Source: DATKFM01 sp963810485 (GTDB lineage: Bacteria; Pseudomonadota; Alphaproteobacteria; Dongiales; Dongiaceae). From it: a stretch of 64,000 bases of DNA. The notes beneath the pieces were generated by a model that saw only the letters and a list, made by a program, of their open reading frames with translations, searched no databases and had not been told where the DNA came from. Shown here in pieces: positions 37,474 to 46,576 of the stretch (its first letter is position 1; each line of letters begins with the position of its first letter). The position numbers and the translations under genes were made by a program. The DNA lies in the NCBI GenBank assembly GCA_963810485.1, contig CAWENQ010000007.1:372001-436000 (forward strand). Reading direction: 5' to 3'.

Positions 37474-37640
37474 TGCGGCGTCAGTGAAGTCGGCGGCACA
37501 TTGCCTGTCGTCCTGGGGTAGGTCAAACGATCCGCCCCGCCGCAGCGCCGCGGCAAACCCCACCATTTGCTATGGTTGGGCAATGTCCCGCCGATCGGCT
37601 AGAATCGACAATCCCAAGGATTGAGGAGCTGCGCTGGAAA

Positions 37641-38756
37641 ATGACTCCGTCCCGCTTTGCCGTTCTCGAAATCTCAGGCACGCCGCGCCAGCGAGGCCGC
37701 GCCTATGGCGAAGGGCTGCGGCCGCTGATCGCCGAGCGCGACCGAAGCTGGCGTCGCGAGATCGAAACGCGCACGAAAATTTCCGCCGACGATTTCATCG
37801 AGGATTTCCTGCAGCGAACCAATTTCATCCCGGCGATCGAGCGCTGGACGCCGGACCTGCATGAGGAAGTGAAGGGCATCGCCGAAGGCTCCGGTCTGAG
37901 CTATCGCGCCATTCTCGCCGCGCAGTTCATGGACGAGGAATGGTGGTTTCAGCGCCAGTACCGGAACCATTGCAGCAGCTTTGGTGCGGCGGCCCGCGAC
38001 GGCCACCCGGCGCTGGTCGGGCAGACCATGGATCTGCCGAACTGGATGGACGGCTTCCAGACGCTGCTGCTGATCCGCGGCGCGCGGCCCGGCCTCGATG
38101 CCTACGTCGTCACCGCCGCCGGCATGATCGCGCTGATGGGCATGAACAGCGGCGGCCTGGGTGTCAGCGTCAACACGCTGATGCAGCTGAACGCGTCGGC
38201 CGACGGCCTGCCGGTGGCCTTCATCACACGACGTCTGGCCGAGACGCCGGCGCTCGCCGAAGCGGTGAATTTTCTCCAGCAGGTGCGCCATGCTTCCGGC
38301 CAGAACTACATTCTCGGCGATGCCGCCGGCGTTCGCGATTTCGAGTGCAGCGCCGGCCGCATCGCCGAGTATCCGGGTGCGGCGGACGGGCGCATCTGGC
38401 ACACCAATCACCCGCTGGCGAACCGCGATCTGCGGACCGACCTCACCGAACCCTGGTGGGAGCGGCAGGCCCGGGATTCCGGCTGCCGCCTGGAGGCACT
38501 GGCGCGGCGTTTCGAGGGCGGCTCAGCCTTCACGACGGACAAGGCGGCGGCGCTGCTGACTTCCCGCGACCACCCGGAATTCCCGGTTTCCCAGGAGATC
38601 ACGGATGCCGACGACGGCTTTACCTTTGCCGCGATGATCGCCGAACTCGGCCCGAAGCCGCAGCTCCTGATAGCGCCCGGCGCGCCATCCCGGCACCCGT
38701 TCGCGGCCTTCGACTTCGACACCGGACTCCGCGCCATTTCCCAGGCCGCGGAATAG
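37641..38756 (+). CDS. C45-family acyltransferase/peptidase-like protein
   Basis: 371-residue Ntn-hydrolase-fold protein of the acyl-CoA:6-APA acyltransferase (C45) family. N-terminal FAVLEISGTPRQRGRAYGEG is typical. The probable autoprocessing site and nucleophile is the Cys of RNHCSSFGAAARDG (about residue 111), after which QTMDLPNWMDGF, MIALMGMNSGGLGVSVNTL and GRIWHTNHPLANRDL follow the family pattern. The substrate is unknown; an amide or peptide is likely. The ATG at 37641 follows GAGGAGC by several bases. It stands upstream of the polyamine operon, but a palindrome and a 128-base gap lie between them. Confidence 0.82.
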   Translation: MTPSRFAVLEISGTPRQRGRAYGEGLRPLIAERDRSWRREIETRTKISADDFIEDFLQRTNFIPAIERWTPDLHEEVKGIAEGSGLSYRAILAAQFMDEEWWFQRQYRNHCSSFGAAARDGHPALVGQTMDLPNWMDGFQTLLLIRGARPGLDAYVVTAAGMIALMGMNSGGLGVSVNTLMQLNASADGLPVAFITRRLAETPALAEAVNFLQQVRHASGQNYILGDAAGVRDFECSAGRIAEYPGAADGRIWHTNHPLANRDLRTDLTEPWWERQARDSGCRLEALARRFEGGSAFTTDKAAALLTSRDHPEFPVSQEITDADDGFTFAAMIAELGPKPQLLIAPGAPSRHPFAAFDFDTGLRAISQAAE

Positions 38757-38801
38757 GTTCGCGCGCAACAAAATATCGTGCCGGAAACCGCTCGTTGGAT
38801 T

Positions 38802-38818
38802 GCCAAGATTAGCTTGGC
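38802..38818. promoter_or_regulatory. Operator-like palindrome before the polyamine operon
   Basis: GCCAAG-ATTAG-CTTGGC, perfect 6-bp arms with a 5-base centre, about 67 bases before the potA start. The position and form suit a regulator site, but no regulator gene is adjacent. Confidence 0.4.
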
Positions 38819-38884
38819 GGGCCCCGGCCAAATGGCCTAACGTGAGCCTCAACAAGGCAATAAGACCAAGGTTTGGGAGAGCGC

Positions 38885-39961
<1,077 letters not shown>

Positions 39962-39966
39962 ACGGC

Positions 39967-40941
39967 ATGGCCGAGGCCGTCATCGCCGGTTCGATACCAA
40001 CGCCGCGCGCGACGGTCGAGCAGCGCGTCAGCGCGGCGCAGGCGGCGGCGGAACGGGTCGGCCGCCGCACCCGCTGGGCGCTGATTGCCCCGTCGCTGAT
40101 CGTCATCGGCATCCTGGGCATCGTGCCGCTGATCATCATCCTGCTCTATTCCTTCCTGAAGCCGGGCGCGTATGGCGGCGTGGTCTGGGAATTTTCCACC
40201 GCCGCATATGTTCAATTCCTGTTCGAGAAAGACCTGTTCGACGAAAGCTATCATTTCACCACGGCCTATTTCGAAATCTTTTCCCGTTCCATCGGCCTCG
40301 CCGCGTTCACCACCCTGGGCAGCCTGATCCTGGGTTTTCCGACAGCCTATTTCATGGCCACAAGGCCTGCCCATCAGCGCAATTTCTGGCTGTTCCTGAT
40401 CACGCTGCCCTTCTGGTCCAACCTGCTGATCCGCACCTTCGCCATCTTCGTGCTGATCCGCGATGACGGCATCGTCAACAATGCGCTGCTCGACATCGGC
40501 ATCCTCAGCACGCCGTTCAAGATCATGTACACGGACACCGCCGTCGGCATCGCGCTGCTCTACGGCTTCCTGCCCTTCATGGTGCTGCCGATCTATGCCA
40601 GCCTGGAGAAGCTGGATTTCCGCTATGTGGAGGCGGCCTACGATCTCTATGCCACGCGCTGGTACGTTCTCTGGCGCATCATCGTGCCGCTGTCGAAGCC
40701 CGGCATCGTCGCCGGCTGCCTGCTGGTGTTCATCCCCGCGCTCGGCGCCTATGTGACGCCGTTGCTGGTAGGCGGCGGCAAGTCGCTGATGATCGGCAAC
40801 CTGATCGCGCTGCAGTTCGCGGGCTCGCGCAACTGGCCGTTCGGTTCGGCGGCGTCGCTGATCCTGATGGCCCTGGTCATGGTCGCGCTCTATGTCTATG
40901 TGCGCTACGGCACGCGCAAATCGGACATCGCCCATGGCTGA
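39967..40941 (+). CDS. potB: Polyamine ABC transporter permease (PotB-like)
   Basis: 324-residue inner-membrane permease. After a cytoplasmic N-terminus of about 40 residues the first helix reads LIAPSLIVIGILGIVPLIII, followed by about five more helices. The coupling EAA loop toward the ATPase is VEAAYDLYATRWYVLWRIIVP followed by LSKPGIVAG. It starts 5 bases after potA and its stop overlaps potC by 8 bases, indicating coupled translation. Confidence 0.92.
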   Translation: MAEAVIAGSIPTPRATVEQRVSAAQAAAERVGRRTRWALIAPSLIVIGILGIVPLIIILLYSFLKPGAYGGVVWEFSTAAYVQFLFEKDLFDESYHFTTAYFEIFSRSIGLAAFTTLGSLILGFPTAYFMATRPAHQRNFWLFLITLPFWSNLLIRTFAIFVLIRDDGIVNNALLDIGILSTPFKIMYTDTAVGIALLYGFLPFMVLPIYASLEKLDFRYVEAAYDLYATRWYVLWRIIVPLSKPGIVAGCLLVFIPALGAYVTPLLVGGGKSLMIGNLIALQFAGSRNWPFGSAASLILMALVMVALYVYVRYGTRKSDIAHG

Positions 40942-41773
40942 TATCGCACTGCAGCCCCGCCGGCGCGTCACCGCGCGCAGGTTCGATCTCAAGCGAATCC
41001 ATGGCTTCGGCACCATCGCCGCTGCTTGCCTGGTCGTGCTCTATGCGCCGATCCTGATTCTGTTCGGGTTCTCCTTCAACGGCACGCGGTCGGTGACCGT
41101 CTGGACGGGTTTCAGTCTCGATTGGTATCCCAAGGCCTTCATGAATGACAAAATCTGGGGTGCCGCGCTCAACACCATGCAGATCGCCATTTTCGCGACA
41201 GTGATTTCGACCATCATCGCCACAGCCGCCGCGCTGGCGACCACGCGAACCAAAGCCTGGCGCGGCCAGACCGCCAGCTACATGACCATCAATCTGCCGC
41301 TGATGGTGCCGGAGATCGTGACCGCCATCGCGACCCTGAGTTTCTTCGGACTTCTCGCCGCCGCGCTCGGCACCCGCCTGGGCATCATCCAGATCATGCT
41401 GGCCCACACCTGCTTCTGCATTCCGTTCGCCTACATGCCGATCCGTGCCCGGCTTGAGGACATGGATTTGACGCTGGAGCAAGCGGCCGCCGACCTCTAT
41501 GCCACGCCCTGGCAGACCTTCCACCGGGTGACTTTGCCGCTGCTGATGCCCGGCATCATTGCCGGCGCGACCTTGGCCTTCGTCGTCTCGTTCGACGATT
41601 TCACCATCACCAGCATGCTGGTGGGGCCCGGCGAAACCACCCTGCCGATGTATGTCTGGACATCGATCCGCCGCGGCATCAGCCCGGAGATCAACGCCAT
41701 GTCGACGATCCTGCTGGTGATCTCGATTTTGCTTGTGTCCCTGTCCTTCCTGATCGGGCGCAAGAAGTACTGA
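40934..41773 (+). CDS. potC: Polyamine ABC transporter permease (PotC-like)
   Basis: 279-residue permease with about six transmembrane helices; the first is about residues 27-48 (AACLVVLYAPILILFGFSF). The EAA loop reads LEQAAADLYATPWQTFHRVT followed by LPLLMPGIIAG, and FDDFTITSMLVGPGETTLPM is typical of PotC/YdcV. The ATG at 40934 lies inside the end of potB. It is followed after 35 bases by the binding-protein gene. Confidence 0.92.
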   Translation: MADIALQPRRRVTARRFDLKRIHGFGTIAAACLVVLYAPILILFGFSFNGTRSVTVWTGFSLDWYPKAFMNDKIWGAALNTMQIAIFATVISTIIATAAALATTRTKAWRGQTASYMTINLPLMVPEIVTAIATLSFFGLLAAALGTRLGIIQIMLAHTCFCIPFAYMPIRARLEDMDLTLEQAAADLYATPWQTFHRVTLPLLMPGIIAGATLAFVVSFDDFTITSMLVGPGETTLPMYVWTSIRRGISPEINAMSTILLVISILLVSLSFLIGRKKY

Positions 41774-41808
41774 GTACCTATGAGGCCAGAAAACAGAGGA
41801 GATGAATA

Positions 41809-42840
41809 ATGTTGGGTCACGCGTTACGTATGACCGCGGCTGCCGCGCTGCTCTTTGCCAGCAGTGCCGCCTATGCCGACGGCGAATTGCATCTTTACAA
41901 TTGGGGCGACTACACCAACCCCAAGCTGATCGAGAAGTTCGAGCAGCAATACAACATCAAAGTCACTCTCGACGACTACGACTCCAACGACACGCTGCTG
42001 GCCAAGGTCCGTGCCGGCAACACGGGCTATGACGTCGTCTTCCCGTCCGACTACGCTGTGCAGATCCTGCTCAGCGAGGGCTTCCTGGCGAAGACCGAGC
42101 CGAACAAGATGGAGAACTTCAAGAATGTCGATCCGCGCTGGGTCGACGTCTATTGGGATCAGGGCCGCAACTACAGTGTTCCCTGGCAGTGGGGAACGAC
42201 GAATTTTATGGTCGATACCGCTGTTTATAGCGGCGACATCGACACCCTGGCGATCCTGTTCGATCCGCCACCCGAGCTTGATGGCAAGATCAACATGCAA
42301 CCGGAAATCGTCGAGGTTCTGCATGCGGGGCTGCGCTATCTGGGCAAGCCGCTCTGCAACGGCAATCCGGAAGACCTGAAGGCGCTGAACGATCTGCTGG
42401 TGGGAGCGAAGCCCCATTGGCGCACCATCGACTATCCGATGATCGAGCCGCTGGTGGCCGGCGACGTGGCCGTGTCCCATGGCTGGAACGGGGCGGCAAT
42501 GCGCGCCCGCCTGCAGAAGCCAACCTTGAAGTACGCTTATCCGAAAGAGGGCGTGGCCGGCTGGATGGACAATGCCGTGGTCCTGGCCGATGCGCCGAAC
42601 ATGGAGAATGCCAAGATCTGGCAGAACTTCATCATGGATCCGGAGAATGCCGCGCTGATCTCCGACTTCGCGAAGTATGCGAACGGCATCATGGGCAGCG
42701 AGAAGTTCCTGCCGCAGGAGTTCGCGACTGCGCCGGAAATCATGATGCCGGCCAATGCGCCGGCGCCGACCTTCCAGCCGCCCTGCCCGCAGGATGTGAC
42801 GGAGAAGTACAATCAGATCTGGACCAATCTGCTGAAGTAG
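41809..42840 (+). CDS. Polyamine-type periplasmic substrate-binding protein (PotD/PotF-like)
   Basis: 343-residue periplasmic protein with signal peptide MTAAAALLFASSAAYADG (cleavage after about residue 23, AYA-DG). Mature LHLYNWGDYTNPKLIEKFE and GYDVVFPSDYAVQILLSEG are hallmarks of PotD/PotF binding proteins. Acidic and aromatic residues such as D-Y of SDY and W-G-T of VPWQWGTTNF fit a polyamine pocket. AGAGGAGAT precedes the ATG. A strong hairpin with a T-rich tail follows the stop. Confidence 0.92.
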   Translation: MLGHALRMTAAAALLFASSAAYADGELHLYNWGDYTNPKLIEKFEQQYNIKVTLDDYDSNDTLLAKVRAGNTGYDVVFPSDYAVQILLSEGFLAKTEPNKMENFKNVDPRWVDVYWDQGRNYSVPWQWGTTNFMVDTAVYSGDIDTLAILFDPPPELDGKINMQPEIVEVLHAGLRYLGKPLCNGNPEDLKALNDLLVGAKPHWRTIDYPMIEPLVAGDVAVSHGWNGAAMRARLQKPTLKYAYPKEGVAGWMDNAVVLADAPNMENAKIWQNFIMDPENAALISDFAKYANGIMGSEKFLPQEFATAPEIMMPANAPAPTFQPPCPQDVTEKYNQIWTNLLK

Positions 42841-42870
42841 GCGGACGGGCCTGATCTAAACCGACCTGCA

Positions 42871-42907
42871 ACGGGGGAGGTCTTGCGGCCTCCCCCGTAT
42901 TTTCTTT
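42871..42907 (+). terminator. Intrinsic terminator or attenuator after the binding-protein gene
   Basis: ACGGGGGAGG (42871-42880), loop TCTTGCGG, CCTCCCCCGT (42889-42898), then ATTTTCTTT. A perfect 10-bp GC-rich stem with a T-rich tail sits 30 bases after the transporter genes and 11 bases before the next ATG. It probably terminates part of the transcripts, giving more transporter than enzyme mRNA, or protects the upstream mRNA. Confidence 0.75.
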
Positions 42908-42917
42908 GAGAGACGTC

Positions 42918-43847
42918 ATGGCTGCCGAACCCATCGAGACCATCACTGTCGCCCTCTGGGCCGCCAATCTGGCGACCAAGCTGAATGGCATCGCCGCCTG
43001 GATCGCCACTGTCGACCAGCAGCTCGCCGAGGCCAAGGCCGCCGGCGCCCGCATCCTGGTGATGCCGGAATTCGTCAGCGAACATTGGCTGAGCTACGCA
43101 CCGGCAGGCTTGAAGATCACCGAAGAGATTCCCTGGATGGCCGAGCAGGGCGAAGCGGCCCTGGCCGCCCTGGAGCCCCTGGCGGCACGCTATGACATGG
43201 CGATCCTCGCCGGCACCATGCCGGTGAAAGCCGAGAATGGCCGCGATTACCTCAATCGCGCCTGGCTGCTGCTGCCCGACGGCCGCACCATCGCCTATGA
43301 CAAGGTCGTGCTGACCCCCGGCGAAAAGAACCCCGAGGCGTGGAACCTGGTGCCGGGCGACAAGATCCAGATCGTCGAATGGCAGGGGCTGCGCATCGCG
43401 CCCCTGGTCTGCCTGGATGTGGAGATGCCGGCGCTGGCCCATCGCCTGGCGTCACTGGATCTCGATCTGATCCTGGTGCCCTCCATGACCGGATTCCGTT
43501 CCGGCTTCCGCCGCGTCTTCGATTGCGCCAAGGCGCGCGCCGTCGAGCTGCAGACCGTCGTCTGCACCGTCGGCGCCATCGGCGTGCCCGAGCATCTGCA
43601 GAACCGGGAGTTGAATGTATCGGGGGCCGCCGCCTATACGCCCTGCGAAGCGGTGCTGGGCTATGACGGCGTGGCCGGCGCCATCGGTCCTTTCAGCGAG
43701 ACAGATGGGCCTGGGCCGATGCTGATCGCCCGCGACCTGCCGGTGGGGACCGTGCGCCGCCTGCGCCACGGCCATGCGGAGGTCTGGCCCGGGCCTTGGA
43801 GCGCCGAGCATCTGGCGATTGAGACCCATGGCGTCCGGAAGGATTGA
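42918..43847 (+). CDS. Carbon-nitrogen hydrolase (nitrilase superfamily)
   Basis: 309-residue amidase-fold enzyme. The catalytic triad is visible: Glu in LVMPEF (about residue 50), Lys in YDKVVLTPGEKNPE (about 126) and Cys in LVCLDVEMPA (about 164). The superfamily includes N-carbamoylputrescine amidase and omega-amidases. In this operon a polyamine-derived amide is the likely substrate, but that is inference from neighbours. It starts at ATG 42918, right after the hairpin, and precedes the deacetylase genes by 51 bases. Confidence 0.85.
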   Translation: MAAEPIETITVALWAANLATKLNGIAAWIATVDQQLAEAKAAGARILVMPEFVSEHWLSYAPAGLKITEEIPWMAEQGEAALAALEPLAARYDMAILAGTMPVKAENGRDYLNRAWLLLPDGRTIAYDKVVLTPGEKNPEAWNLVPGDKIQIVEWQGLRIAPLVCLDVEMPALAHRLASLDLDLILVPSMTGFRSGFRRVFDCAKARAVELQTVVCTVGAIGVPEHLQNRELNVSGAAAYTPCEAVLGYDGVAGAIGPFSETDGPGPMLIARDLPVGTVRRLRHGHAEVWPGPWSAEHLAIETHGVRKD

Positions 43848-43898
43848 CAGCGCGGCCCGATTCCCGGAGATCACAGCGCGCATTCGCAGGGAGACATC

Positions 43899-44936
43899 AT
43901 GAGAACCGTTTACACCGACGAGCATCGCCACCAGGACGGCAAGTTCGAATTGATCGAGGGCAAGTTCCTGCCGCCGTTCGAGATGCCGCGCCGGGCGCAG
44001 ATCGTCATCGACCGGGTGCGCAGCAAAAAGCTGGGGCCGGTGACGGCGCCCGACAGTTTCGACCTGGAACCGGTCTACCGGGTGCATGACAAGGGGCTGG
44101 TGAGCTTCCTGCAGACCGCCTGGGACGAATGGGTGCAGGCCCATGGCTGCTACGACGCGCTGCCGATCACCTGGCACACCCGGGGATTCCGCAAGAAGCC
44201 GCCGCTGCCCGAAGTCATCGACGGCAAGCTCAGCTACTACGCCATCGATGCCGGCACGCCGATCACCGCGGGCACCTGGCGGGCGGTGAAGGGCGCGGTC
44301 GATGTGGCGCTGACCGGCGTGAAGCTGGTCAATAATGGGGAGAAGGCGGTGTTCTCGCTCTGCCGGCCGCCGGGCCATCACGCGGGCAGCGACTTCTATG
44401 GCGGCTATTGCTTCCTCAATAATGCGGCCATCGCCGCGCAGGCCTTCCGCGACCTCGGCGCCAAGCGCGTCTGCGTGCTCGACGTGGATTATCACCATGG
44501 CAACGGCACCCAGGAGATTTTCTACAACAGAGCCGACGTGCTCACGATCTCGATCCACGCCGATCCGCTGCAGGAGTTCCCCTATTTCCTGGGATTTGCC
44601 GACGAGACCGGCAAAGGCAAGGGCGAGGGCTATCACATGAACCTGCCGCTGCGCTGGGGCGCGAAGTGGGACAAGTACGAAGAGGCGCTGACCCGTGCGA
44701 TGAAGGCTCTGAAGAAATTCAGTCCGGACGTGGTGGTGGTGTCGCTCGGCCTCGACACCTTCAAGGAAGATCCGATCTCCAAGTTCAAGCTTGAGCATGA
44801 GGACTACTACCGCATGGGCGAGATGATCGCCGGGGCCAAGAAGCCGACGCTGTTCGTGTTCGAAGGCGGCTATGCGGTGGACGCCCTGGGCATCAACACC
44901 GTGAATGTCCTCTCGGGATTCGAAGGCAAGCGGTGA
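43899..44936 (+). CDS. Histone-deacetylase-family acetylpolyamine amidohydrolase, copy 1
   Basis: 345-residue zinc hydrolase of the HDAC superfamily, closest in features to acetylpolyamine amidohydrolases (AphA type), which release polyamine and acetate. Zinc and catalytic residues are all present: CRPPGHHAGSDFYGGY (His pair), VLDVDYHHGNGTQEIFY (Asp and His ligands), SLGLDTFKEDP (Asp ligand) and VFEGGYAV (catalytic Tyr). GGGAGA precedes the ATG. It lies 22 bases before a close paralogue and downstream of polyamine importer genes, which supports the substrate assignment. Confidence 0.9.
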   Translation: MRTVYTDEHRHQDGKFELIEGKFLPPFEMPRRAQIVIDRVRSKKLGPVTAPDSFDLEPVYRVHDKGLVSFLQTAWDEWVQAHGCYDALPITWHTRGFRKKPPLPEVIDGKLSYYAIDAGTPITAGTWRAVKGAVDVALTGVKLVNNGEKAVFSLCRPPGHHAGSDFYGGYCFLNNAAIAAQAFRDLGAKRVCVLDVDYHHGNGTQEIFYNRADVLTISIHADPLQEFPYFLGFADETGKGKGEGYHMNLPLRWGAKWDKYEEALTRAMKALKKFSPDVVVVSLGLDTFKEDPISKFKLEHEDYYRMGEMIAGAKKPTLFVFEGGYAVDALGINTVNVLSGFEGKR

Positions 44937-44958
44937 AGCTGGCAACGGCTCGACGCAG

Positions 44959-45990
44959 ATGAAAACCATCTACAGCGACGCGCACCGGCTGCACGCCCCG
45001 CCGCTGGAATTCAACTACGGCGATTTCGGGCCGGCATTCGAAACGCCGCAGCGGGCGGAGATCGTGCTGTCGCGCGTCCGCGACGCCAAGCTCGGCGAGA
45101 TCCTGCCGCCGGAGGCCGTGGGACGCGCGGCGGCGGGACGCATCCACGATGCCGGGCTGATGAATTTCATCGAGACGACCCACGAAGAATGGCAGAAGCG
45201 TTACGGCGAGAGCTATGTCATTCCCACCGCCTGGATCGCGCCGGGCATGCGCCGCAAGCTGCCGAACAAGCTACGGGCAAAGCTGGGCTACTATTGCATC
45301 GATACCTCGACGGCGCTGACCGCCGGGAGCTGGACCGCGGCCAGCGCCGCCGTCGATGTGGCGATGACAGCGCAGCGGTTGGTGGCCAAGGGCGCTCCCG
45401 CCGCCTTCGCCCTCTGCCGTCCGCCCGGCCATCACGCCGGCAGCGATTTCTATGGCGGCTACTGCTTTTTCAACAATGCCGCGATCGCTGCGCAAGCCTT
45501 CATCGACAATGGCGCAAAGCGCGTCGCCGTGCTCGATGTGGATTTCCATCATGGCAACGGCACGCAGGAAATCTTCTACCGTCGCAGCGACGTGCTGTTC
45601 TGCTCGCTGCACGGCCACCCCGAGGACGAATACCCCTACTTCTCCGGCTATGAAGACGAATCAGGCGAAGGTGCCGGCGACGGATTCAACGCCAACTTCC
45701 CGCTGCGGCCAGGCACCGCCTGGGCGCAGTATCAGCCGGCGCTGGCGGCGGCACTGAAACGCATCGATGCTTACGGCGCCGATGCCCTGGTCATCTCGCT
45801 CGGCGTCGATACCTACGAGAACGATCCGATCTCCAGCTTCAAACTGAAATGCGAGGATTATCTGCGCTTGGGCGAGATGATCGCCGGCGCCAAGCGGCCC
45901 ACCCTGTTTGTCATGGAGGGCGGCTATGCGGTGGAAGAGATCGGCATCACCACCGTGAATGTGCTGACGGGATTTGAATCCGCCCGCTGA
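44959..45990 (+). CDS. Histone-deacetylase-family acetylpolyamine amidohydrolase, copy 2
   Basis: 343-residue tandem paralogue of the preceding gene, clearly alike throughout (CRPPGHHAGSDFYGGYCF, VLDVDFHHGNGTQEIFY, SLGVDTYENDP, VMEGGYAV) with all zinc ligands and the Tyr retained. Differences concentrate in the N-terminal half and in the loop after the metal site (SLHGHPEDEYPYF versus SIHADPLQEFPYF), which may change chain-length preference. The start is the ATG at 44959. It is the last gene of the operon; no clear terminator follows. Confidence 0.9.
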   Translation: MKTIYSDAHRLHAPPLEFNYGDFGPAFETPQRAEIVLSRVRDAKLGEILPPEAVGRAAAGRIHDAGLMNFIETTHEEWQKRYGESYVIPTAWIAPGMRRKLPNKLRAKLGYYCIDTSTALTAGSWTAASAAVDVAMTAQRLVAKGAPAAFALCRPPGHHAGSDFYGGYCFFNNAAIAAQAFIDNGAKRVAVLDVDFHHGNGTQEIFYRRSDVLFCSLHGHPEDEYPYFSGYEDESGEGAGDGFNANFPLRPGTAWAQYQPALAAALKRIDAYGADALVISLGVDTYENDPISSFKLKCEDYLRLGEMIAGAKRPTLFVMEGGYAVEEIGITTVNVLTGFESAR

Positions 45991-46153
45991 GCGCTAGCAG
46001 TTGCCGCGCGATTCGTCGCGTTAACCACACAAATTCATCTAAAACTTTGACGCAATCTTAAGAGATTGTTTGCGATCATCCGGTCGTCGTCGGGTGGGAT
46101 ACAGAGTACCGAACCTTCCTGGACGCGAGCCGCAAATGATAAGGAGACTTGCT
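45991..46153. other. AT-richer upstream region with a palindrome
   Basis: 163 bases between the polyamine operon and a small secreted peptide gene. A TTGACG box (46047-46052) is followed directly by CAATCT-TAAG-AGATTG (46053-46068), a perfect 6-bp inverted repeat in the spacer position of a promoter. I see no good -10 box. A regulated promoter for the peptide gene is possible. Confidence 0.35.
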
Positions 46154-46351
46154 GTGGGAATCATGCTTCGCGCGAAAATCGTCGCTCTTTCCTTGGCCCT
46201 GGGTCTGGTTGTGCTGATGCCCTCGATGAGCCTGGCCTGTACGTCAACCGATGTGGCCGGCATCGATCGCGGCACACGGTTTGATCCGAAGCCGACCATG
46301 GTCGTGAGTTGGGCGTCGGGTGGCGTTTCGGCCGCGAGGTCGGGCCGCTAG
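46154..46351 (+). CDS. Small secreted peptide, function unknown
   Basis: 65-residue open frame starting at GTG 46154, seven bases after AAGGAG; an ATG in the same frame at 46136 lacks a ribosome site. It has a hydrophobic signal segment (IVALSLALGLVVLMPSMSLA) followed by C, consistent with signal peptidase cleavage after LA; the lipobox fit is poor. The mature part would be about 35 residues (CTSTDVAGIDRGTRFDPKPT and on). An intrinsic terminator lies right after the stop, which supports a real transcription unit. No family recognised. Confidence 0.5.
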   Translation: MGIMLRAKIVALSLALGLVVLMPSMSLACTSTDVAGIDRGTRFDPKPTMVVSWASGGVSAARSGR

Positions 46352-46362
46352 TCCGATCCTGC

Positions 46363-46400
46363 CCGGGCCGGCACCGTCCCCGCCGGCCCGGAATTTTCTC
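46363..46400 (+). terminator. Intrinsic terminator
   Basis: CCGGGCCGGC (46363-46372), 9-base loop, GCCGGCCCGG (46382-46391), then AATTTTCTCT. A perfect 10-bp stem with a T-rich tail, 12 bases after the stop of the small peptide gene. Confidence 0.85.
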
Positions 46401-46576
46401 TATCCACACCACATCTAGACAGAATTCTTCACAGTTTCGATATCTAGTATGTCGGGAGCCCGCTACCGGCATTTACCAAATATTAAACATAACTTGTCGA
46501 AATCTGTAGGGAGTTGACGGCCGGCGTTTGTCCGCGACCGCCATTGTCTGCACAAAGAGAATAACGGCCCAGAGCC

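Noticed and set aside
43452..44969. 505-codon minus-strand frame across the hydrolase and deacetylase genes
   Set aside because: It spans the junction of two well-supported plus-strand genes and translates to a Arg/His/Gln-rich shadow.
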